From Mycobacterium sp. OAS707 (GTDB lineage Bacteria; Actinomycetota; Actinomycetes; Mycobacteriales; Mycobacteriaceae): 64,000 nt of DNA. The position numbers and the translations under genes were made by a program. Position 1 is the stretch's first letter, and the number at the start of each line of letters is the position of its first letter. A model generated the notes under the pieces. It searched no databases, was not told where the DNA came from, and saw only the letters and a program-made list of their open reading frames with translations. Below are positions 29,168-37,708 of the stretch, piece by piece. The stretch is from positions 806,001 to 870,000 of the forward strand of contig NZ_JADBDS010000003.1 of assembly GCF_014873705.1 (NCBI RefSeq), in the 5' to 3' direction.

Positions 29168-30369
29168 GCGCTGTTGCTTTCTGTGCCGTTTTCGGTCAGG
29201 GGGGCGCCGTCACGCAGGTGCGGCGCGAGTGTGTTGTCGTACATATTCAGCGCACTGGCGATCGCCATGTGCATGTCGAGGTACTGGTAGGTGCCCAGCC
29301 GGCCGCCGAACAACACCTTCGATGATGCCGTCTCGGCCTTGGCCCGCGCACGGTACGCGCCGAGCACAGCCCGGTCGGCTTCGGTGTTGATCGGGTAATA
29401 GGGCTCGTCCTCGGCATCGGCGAATCGGGAGTACTCCCGCATGATCACCGTCTTGTCGGTCGGATAGGCCCGCTCCGGGTGGAAGTGCCGGAACTCGTGG
29501 ATGCGGGTGTAGGGCACGTCTTCGTCGTTGTAGTTCATCACCGGGGTGCCCTGGAAATCACCGGTGTCCAGGACCTCGACCTCGAAATCGAGTGTGCGCC
29601 AACCCAACCGGCCGTCGGCGTAGTCGAAGTAGCGGTCCAGCGGTCCGGTGTAGACCACGGGCGCGTCGGGACTTTCCGCCCGCAGCCCGTCGCGCACGTC
29701 GAACCAGTCGGTATCCAACCGCACCTCGATGCGGTCGTCGGCCGCCATGTTCTTCAGCCAGGCCGTGTAGCCGTCGGCGGGCAGACCCTCGTAGGTGTCG
29801 TTGAAGTAGCGATTGTCGAAGGTGTAGCGAACCGGCAGCCGGGTGATGTTGGCTGCGGGCAGTTCCTTGGGGTCGGTCTGCCACTGCTTGGCGGTGTAGC
29901 CCTTGACGAACGCCTCGTAGAGCGGTCGGCCGATCAGCGAGATCGCCTTTTCCTCGAGGTTCTGCGCGTCTTCGGTCTTGATCTCGGCCGACTGCTCCTT
30001 GATCAGCTGGCGCGCTTCGTCGGGGGTGAAGTACTTGCCGAAGAACTGCGACACCAGACCAAGGCCCATCGGGAACTGGTACGCCTGGCCGTTGTGCAGC
30101 GCGAAGACGCGGTGCTGGTAGCCGGTGAACTCGGTGAACTGGCGCACGTAGTCCCACACCCGCTGATTGGAGGTGTGGAACAGGTGTGCGCCGTACTTGT
30201 GCACCTCGATACCGGTATGCGGCTCGGGTTCGGAGTACGCGTTGCCGCCGATGTGCGGGCGGCGCTCGACCACGAGGACACGCTTGTCCAGTTGCGTCGC
30301 CACGCGCTCGGCAATCGTCAGACCGAAAAACCCGGAACCGACGACAAATAGATCAAAACGAGCGGTCAT
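29164..30369 (-). CDS. glf: UDP-galactopyranose mutase
   Basis: A 401-residue flavoenzyme converting UDP-galactopyranose to UDP-galactofuranose, the donor for GlfT2. The N-terminal FAD-binding Rossmann motif reads VVGSGFFGLTIAE, followed by the flavin-contacting ERRPHIGGNAY and the KYGAHLFHT loop; a GGRLGTYQYLDMH block closes the active site. ATG 30369 starts directly before the FAD motif; earlier in-frame codons give an unsupported extension. It is the first gene of the glf-glfT2-phosphatase-ubiA-aftB operon. Confidence 0.96.
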   Translation of the reverse strand: MTARFDLFVVGSGFFGLTIAERVATQLDKRVLVVERRPHIGGNAYSEPEPHTGIEVHKYGAHLFHTSNQRVWDYVRQFTEFTGYQHRVFALHNGQAYQFPMGLGLVSQFFGKYFTPDEARQLIKEQSAEIKTEDAQNLEEKAISLIGRPLYEAFVKGYTAKQWQTDPKELPAANITRLPVRYTFDNRYFNDTYEGLPADGYTAWLKNMAADDRIEVRLDTDWFDVRDGLRAESPDAPVVYTGPLDRYFDYADGRLGWRTLDFEVEVLDTGDFQGTPVMNYNDEDVPYTRIHEFRHFHPERAYPTDKTVIMREYSRFADAEDEPYYPINTEADRAVLGAYRARAKAETASSKVLFGGRLGTYQYLDMHMAIASALNMYDNTLAPHLRDGAPLTENGTESNSA

Positions 30370-30558
30370 CGGCAGCAAGGGTATCCGACCGCTCCGGCGC
30401 GCCCCGAATCCACAGAGGGCCGAAGGTTGCGATCGGCTCACAATTCCGTATCGCCACTTTGGTCTCACTAGTCACACCAGTACCGTCGATCACGTTAGTT
30501 CTTGGCGCAGTTGCCAAGCCCACGTACCAGACGTAGTCCATATATTGAGGAGACTTCC
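30370..30558. promoter_or_regulatory. Divergent promoter region glf / erp
   Basis: A 189-bp gap between divergently read glf and erp. No coding potential was seen. It must hold both promoters. On the plus side, TTGAGGAGA at 30545-30553 is the erp ribosome-binding site. I could not assign -35/-10 pairs with confidence. Confidence 0.4.
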
Positions 30559-31527
30559 GTGCCGAACCGACGTCGACGCAGGCTTTCCACAGCCATGAGC
30601 GCGGTCGCCGCCCTGGCAGTCGCGAGTCCAGCAGCAGTTATCGCCGTGTCCGACTTGTCCGACAGCGCCGAGCCACCGACGCAGCACCGCCAGTTCGTCC
30701 AGGCCGCAATGATCACCGACCTGCCCAACGAGCTGATGTCGGCGCTGTCGCAGGGCCTGTCGCAATTCGGGGTCAACCTGCCCCCGATGCCGACGGGTCT
30801 GCTGACCGGCTCGGGCTCGAGCACGCCCGCGTCGTTGACCTCTCCTGGCCTCACCACACCGGGCCTGACCGCCCCCGGGTTGACCACACCGGGCCTGACC
30901 ACACCGGGCCTGACCACGCCAGGTCTGACCACGCCCGGTCTGACGACACCGGGTCTGACGACACCAGGCCTGACGGCGCCCAGCGCCACCCTGCCGGGAG
31001 TCACCGCGACGGGTCCCGCCCTTACGGATCCCGCGCTGAGCAACCCCGCGCTGACGAACCCGGCGCTGACCAGCCCGACGGGTCAAGTTCCCGGGCTGGC
31101 GACGCCGGGTCTCACTACTCCGGCTGCCGGTGCCGTGGATCCGGCGCTGGCCTCGCCGATCTCCAACGCGGGGGCCCTGCCCGCGCCTGGCGAGGTGCCG
31201 ATCTCCGCACCGATCGGGCTGGATCCGGCGGCGGGCACCTACCCGCTTCTCGGTGATCCGTCGCTGGCGGCTGCTCCTGCTGCCACCGGCGGCAGCGGTG
31301 GACTGCTCGGCGACCTGTCAAGCGCCGCCAATCAGCTTGGCGCGGGCCAGGCGATCGACCTGCTCAAGGGCGTTTTGATGCCGGCGATCATGTCCGCGGT
31401 CAAGCCGGCGGGCGCTCCGGCAGCGGATGCGGCTGCGGCGGCCACGTCGGCCATCCCCGCAGCGGCTGCCGCCCTGCCGGCGGGAGCACCGGAAATCCCG
31501 GGCCCCGGGCTCATCCCCGGCCTGTAA
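30559..31527 (+). CDS. erp: Exported repetitive protein Erp (PirG)
   Basis: A 322-residue cell-surface protein required for full virulence in M. tuberculosis and for cell-wall integrity. Start GTG 30559 gives the diagnostic N terminus PNRRRRRLSTAMSAVAALAV, a signal peptide with many arginines, and has TTGAGGAGA six bases upstream. Three regions follow: an N-terminal conserved part (ITDLPNELMSALSQGLSQFG), a central repeat region of nine PGLTT/PGLTA units and further PALT units, and a C-terminal hydrophobic conserved segment (GAGQAIDLLKGVLMP) ending in an Ala/Pro tail. Repeat number varies between species. Confidence 0.95.
   Translation: MPNRRRRRLSTAMSAVAALAVASPAAVIAVSDLSDSAEPPTQHRQFVQAAMITDLPNELMSALSQGLSQFGVNLPPMPTGLLTGSGSSTPASLTSPGLTTPGLTAPGLTTPGLTTPGLTTPGLTTPGLTTPGLTTPGLTAPSATLPGVTATGPALTDPALSNPALTNPALTSPTGQVPGLATPGLTTPAAGAVDPALASPISNAGALPAPGEVPISAPIGLDPAAGTYPLLGDPSLAAAPAATGGSGGLLGDLSSAANQLGAGQAIDLLKGVLMPAIMSAVKPAGAPAADAAAAATSAIPAAAAALPAGAPEIPGPGLIPGL
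30844..30978 (+). repeat. Nine 15-bp tandem repeats inside erp
   Basis: Nine in-frame 15-base units encode PGLT(T/A). Third-codon positions differ between units, so the array is not a very recent expansion. A looser run of PALT-type units follows up to about 31080. Confidence 0.95.
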
Positions 31528-31530
31528 AGA

Positions 31531-31588
31531 CCTGCAACCAGACGGCACCGCAGAAACGCCTCCAAGGCTCTGCGGTGCCGTTGCAGGT
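31531..31588 (+). terminator. Strong hairpin after erp
   Basis: A two-part stem starts four bases after the erp stop: CCTGCAAC pairs with GTTGCAGG on the outside and GGCACCGCAGA with TCTGCGGTGCC on the inside, around a 14-base loop. No U tract follows. It is the most convincing intrinsic terminator-like structure of this half of the window. Confidence 0.8.
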
Positions 31589-31663
31589 TGCTGTGTGCAT
31601 TTAGTCACGGCAACTACCGTGTCGAAACACTGGTAACAACTGACACATACGTAACATCGGGCC

Positions 31664-33271
31664 GTGTCGTGCCGTCGTCCCGCGCCGTCGCTGCTGTTCA
31701 CCGCGGTGGCGGCAACAGTCGTGATGCTGCCGATGGCGGTCAACGGGCTGCCCGGCGACGACAAGCAGGCAAGCCAGGCGCCACAGGTCGCACAGCAGCC
31801 GCTCTCCGGGGTCGGCGGGGGCGAGACGCTCCGCGAGGTCCATCAGGACACGCCGTTCTCGATGGTGGCGCTGACGTCGGACGACCTGAGCGGCACCACG
31901 GCGAAGGTCAGGGCCAAGAAGGCCGACGGGTCGTGGGGTCCCTGGTACGACGCCGAGACACTCGAAGGCGTCGGCCCCGACTCTGCTGCGCCGCGCGGCA
32001 CTGAGCCCATCTTCGTCGGCCGCACCACCACGGTGCAGATCTCGGTCACCAGACCGGCCGGGTCGGCGCCTACCGCCGGGCCGACGACTGCACCTGCCAA
32101 GCCCGGCCTCGGGTACATACCCGCCAATGTCGAGCAGCCGTTCGCACAGAACATCAACGCGGTGCTGATCAGCCCGCCGCAGGCACCCGTTGACACGTTG
32201 CCGCTGCCGTCGGCCGTCACCGTTCCCGGCCAGCCCCCCAACATCATCAACCGCGCGCAGTGGGGTGCTGATGAGGGAATGCGGTGCGGTAATACCGTGT
32301 ACGACAACGGAATTCGGGCCGCCGTGGTCCATCACACCGCAGGCAGCAACGACTATGCTCCGGAGGATTCGGCAGGCATCGTCCGGTCGATCTACGAGTA
32401 CCACACCCGCACGCTGGGGTGGTGCGACATCGCCTACAACGCGTTGGTCGACAAATACGGTCAGGTATTCGAGGGCCGCGCCGGCGGCATGGACAAACCG
32501 GTCGAGGGTTCACACACCGGCGGTTTCAACCGAAACACCTGGGGCGTGGCGATGCTCGGCGACTTCGACACCGTGCCACCGACTCCGATTCAGCTGCGCA
32601 CCGTCGCCCGTCTGATCGGCTGGCGACTCGGCCTTGACCACATCGATCCTCGCGGCACGGTGGTATTGCCTTCTGCGGGTGGGTCATTCACCAAGTTCCC
32701 GACGGGTGCGACGCCGACGTTGCCGACGATCTTCACCCACCGCGACGTCGGCAACACCGACTGTCCCGGCAACGAGGCGTATGCACTGATGGACCAACTG
32801 CGCGATATCGCGGCGCGGTTCAACGACCCGCCGGGTCCCGCAGACCTGGCCGAATCCCTGCGCGGCGGAGCGATCTTCGCGCGGTGGGACACGATGGGCG
32901 GGATGAACAGCCTGCTGGGCAAGCCCACCTCACCGGAGGCATCAGGCGAAGGTGCGGCGCGTTACGTCACGTTCGACAAGGGTGCGATCTACTGGTCGCC
33001 GCAGAGCGGAGCCGAACCCGTCACAGGTGAAATCTACAAGGCGTGGGGATCGCTGGGCTTCGAGCGCGGCGCACTCGGCCTGCCGACCAGCGGGGAGATC
33101 CAGGAGCCGCAGTGGATCGTGCAGAACTTCCAGCACGGCACACTGAACTTCGATCGCGAGAAGGGTACGGTGACGCGGGTAATCGACGGCGTCCCATTGG
33201 AATTGCCACCGCCCTCCATCGAGGCCGCACCGATTCAGCTCGAGCGGTTCAGGCCGATCAACCCTGCCTAG
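31664..33271 (+). CDS. Secreted PGRP/amidase-like protein with LGFP repeats
   Basis: A 535-residue exported protein matching Rv3811. A hydrophobic leader is followed by a roughly 180-residue N-terminal region, then a peptidoglycan-recognition/N-acetylmuramoyl-L-alanine amidase domain (INRAQWGADE to about residue 385). The zinc ligands are visible as His in VVHHTAG, His in THRDVG and Cys in NTDCPGN, so amidase activity on peptidoglycan is plausible. The C terminus carries LGFP-type repeats (SLLGKPTSPE, ERGALGLPTSGE) that bind the cell wall in the family. GTG 31664 is the assumed start and lacks a clear ribosome-binding site. Confidence 0.88.
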   Translation: MSCRRPAPSLLFTAVAATVVMLPMAVNGLPGDDKQASQAPQVAQQPLSGVGGGETLREVHQDTPFSMVALTSDDLSGTTAKVRAKKADGSWGPWYDAETLEGVGPDSAAPRGTEPIFVGRTTTVQISVTRPAGSAPTAGPTTAPAKPGLGYIPANVEQPFAQNINAVLISPPQAPVDTLPLPSAVTVPGQPPNIINRAQWGADEGMRCGNTVYDNGIRAAVVHHTAGSNDYAPEDSAGIVRSIYEYHTRTLGWCDIAYNALVDKYGQVFEGRAGGMDKPVEGSHTGGFNRNTWGVAMLGDFDTVPPTPIQLRTVARLIGWRLGLDHIDPRGTVVLPSAGGSFTKFPTGATPTLPTIFTHRDVGNTDCPGNEAYALMDQLRDIAARFNDPPGPADLAESLRGGAIFARWDTMGGMNSLLGKPTSPEASGEGAARYVTFDKGAIYWSPQSGAEPVTGEIYKAWGSLGFERGALGLPTSGEIQEPQWIVQNFQHGTLNFDREKGTVTRVIDGVPLELPPPSIEAAPIQLERFRPINPA

Positions 33272-33282
33272 TCTTTCGCCCG

Positions 33283-34095
33283 TCAGCCCCACCAGCGTTC
33301 GAGCACGCGCGCGAGGCCGTCTTCGGTGTTGGGCGCGGTGACCTCGTTGGCCGCGGCCACCGCATCCGGATGGGCGTTACCCATCGCGACGCCGAGGCCG
33401 GCCCAGGACAACATCGGCACATCGTTGGGCATGTCACCGAATGCGACGACGCGCTCGGCGGTGATGCCCAGGGGGCGGGCTAGCTCCTCGACGCCGGTGG
33501 CCTTGCTGATGCCGAGCGGAACGACCTCGATAAGGCCGTTGTTGGTGGAATACGTGAGATCGCCTTGTTGCCCAACATGTTTGGCCAACGCCTCGGCCAT
33601 TTCGGAGCTGCGGGCACCGGACTTACGGATCAGCAGCTTGACCGCGGGGGCGCTGAGCAGATCCTCGATGGACACCTCGGTGTTGTCGGGGTTCAGCCAG
33701 GCATGTTCATAACCGGGTGAACTGACGAACTGCGGGGTGGCGGCGTCGTGCGCGCTGGTGCCGACGCGCTCGACGGCCAGCCCCGCGCCGGGGATGACGC
33801 GGGTGGCGATCTCAGCCAACTCACCAAGCACGTCGGCGGAAAGTGTGCGGGCCGACACGATGCGGTCGGTGGCGGGGTCGTATATCACTGCGCCGTTGGC
33901 GCACACCGCCATTGGGGCGAAGCCCAGCGCATCGACCACGGGCTGCACCCAGCGCGGCGGGCGACCGGTGGCGAGCACGAAAGTCGCGCCGGCAGCGACG
34001 GCCGCCGATACGGCCTCGCGAGTTCGGGCAGTGACCTTCTCATCGTCGTCGAGCAGCGTGCCGTCCACGTCGGAGGCAATGAGGTCAGGAGTCAC
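33283..34095 (-). CDS. Cof-type HAD-superfamily hydrolase
   Basis: A 270-residue haloacid-dehalogenase phosphatase, homologue of Rv3813c. Motif I is IASDVDGTLLDD, motif II LATGRPPRW, and motif IV FGDMPNDVPML, with a type IIB cap between, as in Cof/YidA sugar-phosphate or flavin-phosphate phosphatases. The substrate is not predictable. GTG 34095 overlaps the upstream acyltransferase stop (GTGA), making a three-gene unit with the two PlsC-type genes. Confidence 0.9.
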   Translation of the reverse strand: MTPDLIASDVDGTLLDDDEKVTARTREAVSAAVAAGATFVLATGRPPRWVQPVVDALGFAPMAVCANGAVIYDPATDRIVSARTLSADVLGELAEIATRVIPGAGLAVERVGTSAHDAATPQFVSSPGYEHAWLNPDNTEVSIEDLLSAPAVKLLIRKSGARSSEMAEALAKHVGQQGDLTYSTNNGLIEVVPLGISKATGVEELARPLGITAERVVAFGDMPNDVPMLSWAGLGVAMGNAHPDAVAAANEVTAPNTEDGLARVLERWWG

Positions 34096-34856
34096 CGGTG
34101 ACTCTTCGCCTCACGCTCGGCCCGCTTACGCGCACGCTCGGCCAACTCCGCCTCGTCAAGCGCCTTGGCCTGTGCCAAAGTCGGTGCGCTGCCGCCCAAC
34201 CGGCGCGGCACCCAATACGCACCCTCGGGATGCGGATAATCCAGCTGCACCTTGTGCAGCAACACCGTCATCGCCTCGCGCATCGCATCGCTTGTCTCAT
34301 CCATGGTGGCCGATGCACGCAGAGGAGCTCCCACCGCGACAGTCACCGGGATTTTGCTCTTGCGCCGCATGTCTTTTGGGTGATCCTTGGTCCAGCGCCG
34401 GTGCGCCCCCCACACGATCAGCGGGATGATCGGCACGTCGGCATCGCGGGCCATCCTGGCTGCGCCCGTCTTGAACTCCTTCAGTTCGAAGCTGCGGCTG
34501 ATGGTCGCTTCTGGGTACACCCCGACGATTTCACCGGCCCTCAGTCGGTCGACTGCGACCGCGTACGCACCTGCGCCGGCGCGGCGGTCCACCGGGATGG
34601 TGCCGGAGTGCTTGATCAGGAAGTTGACGACCTTCACGTCCTGCATCTCCGCCTTGATCATGAACCGCATCCGTCGGCGCCGCTGGTAGGCGGCCAGCGC
34701 CGCAGGGGCCCAGTCGAGGTAGCTCGTGTGGTTGATCGCGATGACGGCACCGCCGCTTTCCGGGATGTTTTCCAGACCCTGGTAGGTGATCGTCGTCCCG
34801 ATGACTTTGGTCGCTGTGTCGACGGCAATCTCGAGCGCGCGGAAAACCGGCTCCAT
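34092..34856 (-). CDS. PlsC-type 1-acyl-glycerophosphate acyltransferase
   Basis: A 254-residue acyltransferase, homologue of Rv3814c. The catalytic motif is NHTSYLDW (HxxxxD) and the substrate-binding block is VYPEATISRS. It probably acylates lysophosphatidic acid or a related glycolipid at the membrane. ATG 34856 was chosen because MEPVF matches the N terminus of the neighbouring paralogue (MEPVYG). It is four bases downstream of that paralogue's stop, clearly a tandem duplicate. Confidence 0.88.
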   Translation of the reverse strand: MEPVFRALEIAVDTATKVIGTTITYQGLENIPESGGAVIAINHTSYLDWAPAALAAYQRRRRMRFMIKAEMQDVKVVNFLIKHSGTIPVDRRAGAGAYAVAVDRLRAGEIVGVYPEATISRSFELKEFKTGAARMARDADVPIIPLIVWGAHRRWTKDHPKDMRRKSKIPVTVAVGAPLRASATMDETSDAMREAMTVLLHKVQLDYPHPEGAYWVPRRLGGSAPTLAQAKALDEAELAERARKRAEREAKSHR

Positions 34857-34860
34857 GCTG

Positions 34861-35637
34861 CTACCCCGGCGCCTCGGTGGGGTCGGCTCGTTGCGCGCGA
34901 CGGGCGGCTTTCTCTGCCGCCTCCTCGGCATCCATCCGGTTGGCCTCGGCCAGCGTCGGGGCTCCCCCGCCCAGCCGGTGCGGCACCCAGAACTCGCCGG
35001 GCGGATGCGGGCCGTATTCGTCTTGCACCCGTTCGAGCAGATGCTGCATCCGAGAGTGCAGCAGCGCCGTCAGCTCCGTTGCCGGCAGGGTCGGCATGAT
35101 CGGCTCGCCGACCGCGACGGTGATCGGCACCTTCGGGCGCCACATCTTCTTCGGGTGGCCCTTGGTCCAGATGCGCTGCGCGCCCCAGACGATGTGCGGC
35201 ACGATCGGCACGTCGCAGGCCAGGGCCATTCGGGCTGCCCCGGACTTGAACTCCTTGATCTCAAAGCTGCGGCTGATCGTGGCCTCGGGATAGACGCCGA
35301 CCAGTTCGCCATCCTTGAGCGCACGGCAGGCGTGCTCGAACGACGCGGCGCCGTCATGGCGATCCACCTCGATGTGCCGCAGGCTGCGCATGATCGGGCC
35401 GCTGACCTTGCTGTCGAAGACTTCCTTCTTGGCCATGAACCGGACCTTGCGGCCGAGGTGCTGTTTGTAGGCGGGCAGCCCGGCGAAGGTGAAGTCGAAG
35501 TAGCTGGTGTGGTTGATCGCGATGACGGCACCGCCGGTGCGGGGCAGGTTCTCCACGCCGGTGACGGTGAACTTCAGCCCCTGCACGCGCCACACCAGGC
35601 GGGCGAGCTGGATGACAGTTCCGTATACCGGTTCCAC
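34861..35637 (-). CDS. PlsC-type acyltransferase (tandem paralogue)
   Basis: A 258-residue acyltransferase, homologue of Rv3815c, with NHTSYFDF and VYPEATISRS motifs and the shared tail block WVPHRLGGGAPTLAEANRMD. GTG 35637 was chosen because it gives the family start EPVYGTV; upstream codons would extend into the divergent promoter region. It is the first gene of the acyltransferase-acyltransferase-HAD operon. M. tuberculosis has a third copy (Rv3816c) that is absent here. Confidence 0.88.
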   Translation of the reverse strand: MEPVYGTVIQLARLVWRVQGLKFTVTGVENLPRTGGAVIAINHTSYFDFTFAGLPAYKQHLGRKVRFMAKKEVFDSKVSGPIMRSLRHIEVDRHDGAASFEHACRALKDGELVGVYPEATISRSFEIKEFKSGAARMALACDVPIVPHIVWGAQRIWTKGHPKKMWRPKVPITVAVGEPIMPTLPATELTALLHSRMQHLLERVQDEYGPHPPGEFWVPHRLGGGAPTLAEANRMDAEEAAEKAARRAQRADPTEAPG

Positions 35638-35655
35638 ATCAGGCAGCCTAGTCGG

Positions 35656-35775
35656 GTGAGCGTGCCCATCGAACCCGTGCCGGTTCCGGAGATCGTCGAG
35701 CGCATCGCAGCGGGCCGGATGGTCGTCGCGGCGTGGGACTCGTCCGAGGACGATCAGGACCCGCTGGCGGGCTAG
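35656..35775 (+). CDS. Possible 39-residue ORF, unknown
   Basis: A short open frame from GTG 35656 between the acyltransferase start and the MBL-Rieske gene. The segment IVERIAAGRMVV recalls the N-terminal helix of RibB-type enzymes, but the rest does not continue the family, so it could be a gene remnant or chance. No ribosome-binding site was seen. Confidence 0.25.
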   Translation: MSVPIEPVPVPEIVERIAAGRMVVAAWDSSEDDQDPLAG

Positions 35776-35813
35776 ACTCGCGCGAGCGACTATACCGCAA
35801 AGAAAGGGCATTA

Positions 35814-37376
35814 GTGCAGGTCACCAGCGTCGGGCATGCGGGATTCCGGATCGACACGAAGGCCGGAAGCATCCTGTGCGACCCGTGGGTCAACCCCGCG
35901 TACTTCGCGTCGTGGTTCCCGTTCCCCGACAACAGCGCGCTGGACTGGGACGCTCTCGGCGACGTCGACTATCTGTACGTGTCGCATCTGCACCGCGACC
36001 ACTTCGACCCGCGGAACCTGCGCGAGCACGTCAACAAGGACGCCGTCGTGCTGTTGCCCGACTTCCCGGTGCCCGACCTGCAACGCGAACTCGAGAAGGT
36101 GGGTTTTCACCGGTTCTTCGAGACGACGGACTCGGTCAAGCATCGCGTCAGCGGCCCCAAGGGTGATCTCGACGTGATGATCATCGCGCTGCGCGCGCCT
36201 GCCGACGGGCCGATCGGCGACTCCGGCTTGGTGGTCGACGACGGAGAAACGGTGTGCTTCAACATGAATGACGCACGCCCCGTCGACCTCGACGTGTTGC
36301 ACGCCGACTTCGGTCAGGTTGACGTGCACATGCTGCAGTACTCCGGCGCGATCTGGTACCCGATGGTCTACGACATGCCTGCGCGCGCCAAGGAAGCCTT
36401 CGGCACCCAGAAGCGTCAGCGGCAAATGGACCGCTGCCGCCAGTACATCGCGCAGGTGGGTGCGACCTGGGTGGTGCCGTCGGCGGGCCCGCCCTGCTTC
36501 CTCGACCCGGCGCTTCGTGACCTGAACGACGATCACGGCGACCCCGCCAACATCTTCCCGGACCAGGCGGTGTTCCTCGACCAGATGCGCGCGCATGGCC
36601 ATGACGGCGGCCTGCTGATGATGCCCGGGTCCACAGGGGATTTCACTGGCTCACAGCTGAATTCGCTGATCCATCCGCTGCCCGAAGACGAAGTGCAGGC
36701 CATCTTCACGACCGGAAAGGCCGCCTACATCGAGGCCTACGCACAGCGGATGGCGCCGGTGCTGGCGGCGGAGAAGGCGAGCTGGGCGCCCGCGGCGGGC
36801 GAACCTCTGCTGGAGCCGCTGCGAGTGGTGCTCGAACCGATCATGCTGCAGAGCGATCAGATCTGCGACGGTATCGGGTATCCGGTCGAACTTCGGCTAC
36901 AGGGCGGAGGCCATCAAGAGACCGTTGTGCTGGATTTCCCGAAACGGGTGGTGCGCGAGCCGATTCCGGACGAGAAGTTCCGATATGGGTTCGGCATCCC
37001 GCCGGAACTGGTGCGCACTGTCCTGCGCGACAACGAGCCGGACTGGGTGAACACCATCTTCCTGTCGACGCGGTTTTCGGCGTGGCGGGTCGGGGGTTAC
37101 AACGAGTACCTCTACACGTTCTTCAAATGCCTCACCGATGAGCGGATCGCCTACGCCGACGGCTGGTTCGCCGAGGCGCACGACGACACCGCGTCGATCA
37201 CCTTGGACGGCTGGGAGATTCAGCGCCGCTGCCCCCATCTGAAGGCCGACCTCTCGAAGTTCGGCGTGGTCGAGGGCACCAAGCTGACGTGCAATCTGCA
37301 CGGCTGGGAGTGGAACCTGGAGACCGGTCGCTGCCTGACCACCAAGGGCCATGAACTTCGGAGCGCACGCAAGTGA
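35814..37376 (+). CDS. MBL-fold / Rieske iron-sulfur protein
   Basis: A 520-residue protein matching Rv3818. The N-terminal metallo-beta-lactamase fold has LCDPWVNPAY and SHLHRDHFD (HxHxDH), as in UlaG/CMP-Neu5Ac-hydroxylase-like enzymes. The C-terminal domain is a Rieske [2Fe-2S] centre with CPH and CNLH separated by 17 residues, the canonical spacing. The pairing resembles CMP-N-acetylneuraminate hydroxylase organisation, so an oxygenase-type reaction is conceivable, but the substrate is unknown. GTG 35814 follows an AAAGG site. The stop overlaps the next gene. Confidence 0.88.
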   Translation: MQVTSVGHAGFRIDTKAGSILCDPWVNPAYFASWFPFPDNSALDWDALGDVDYLYVSHLHRDHFDPRNLREHVNKDAVVLLPDFPVPDLQRELEKVGFHRFFETTDSVKHRVSGPKGDLDVMIIALRAPADGPIGDSGLVVDDGETVCFNMNDARPVDLDVLHADFGQVDVHMLQYSGAIWYPMVYDMPARAKEAFGTQKRQRQMDRCRQYIAQVGATWVVPSAGPPCFLDPALRDLNDDHGDPANIFPDQAVFLDQMRAHGHDGGLLMMPGSTGDFTGSQLNSLIHPLPEDEVQAIFTTGKAAYIEAYAQRMAPVLAAEKASWAPAAGEPLLEPLRVVLEPIMLQSDQICDGIGYPVELRLQGGGHQETVVLDFPKRVVREPIPDEKFRYGFGIPPELVRTVLRDNEPDWVNTIFLSTRFSAWRVGGYNEYLYTFFKCLTDERIAYADGWFAEAHDDTASITLDGWEIQRRCPHLKADLSKFGVVEGTKLTCNLHGWEWNLETGRCLTTKGHELRSARK

Positions 37377-37708
37377 CCGGTCCGCGACAGTACTACGACG
37401 ACGGCCTGATTCAGCTCGACCGCGAGGCAATCACATTGCGGCGCTATCACTTTCCGTCAGGAACGTCGAAGATCATCCCGCTGAGTGCGATCCGCGGATA
37501 CAAGGCCGAGTCCCTTGGCCTGTTCACCGAGCGCTTCCGGATCTGGGGCAGCACCGATCCGCGCCGCTGGATGCCGCTGGACGTGTGGCGCCCGATCAAG
37601 TCGACCCTGGTGACGCTCGACGTGCCGGGAGTGCGACCGAGCCCCGCGTTCACCCCGCAACGCCCGCAGGAGTTTCTGGCGCGGCTCGACGAGCTGCTGA
37701 AGAACTAG
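37373..37708 (+). CDS. Conserved hypothetical protein (Rv3819 type)
   Basis: A 111-residue soluble protein, homologue of Rv3819, starting at GTG 37373 inside the MBL-Rieske stop (GTGA), so the two are coupled and probably act together. The strand-rich pattern (LIQLDREAITLRRYHFPSGT) and the C-terminal helix suggest a small PH-like fold, by inference only. Its stop codon overlaps that of convergent serS by two bases. Confidence 0.75.
   Translation: MTGPRQYYDDGLIQLDREAITLRRYHFPSGTSKIIPLSAIRGYKAESLGLFTERFRIWGSTDPRRWMPLDVWRPIKSTLVTLDVPGVRPSPAFTPQRPQEFLARLDELLKN

Noticed and set aside
30844..30978. The erp repeats as a possible CRISPR array
   Set aside because: The units are 15 bases, contiguous, in frame and without spacers.
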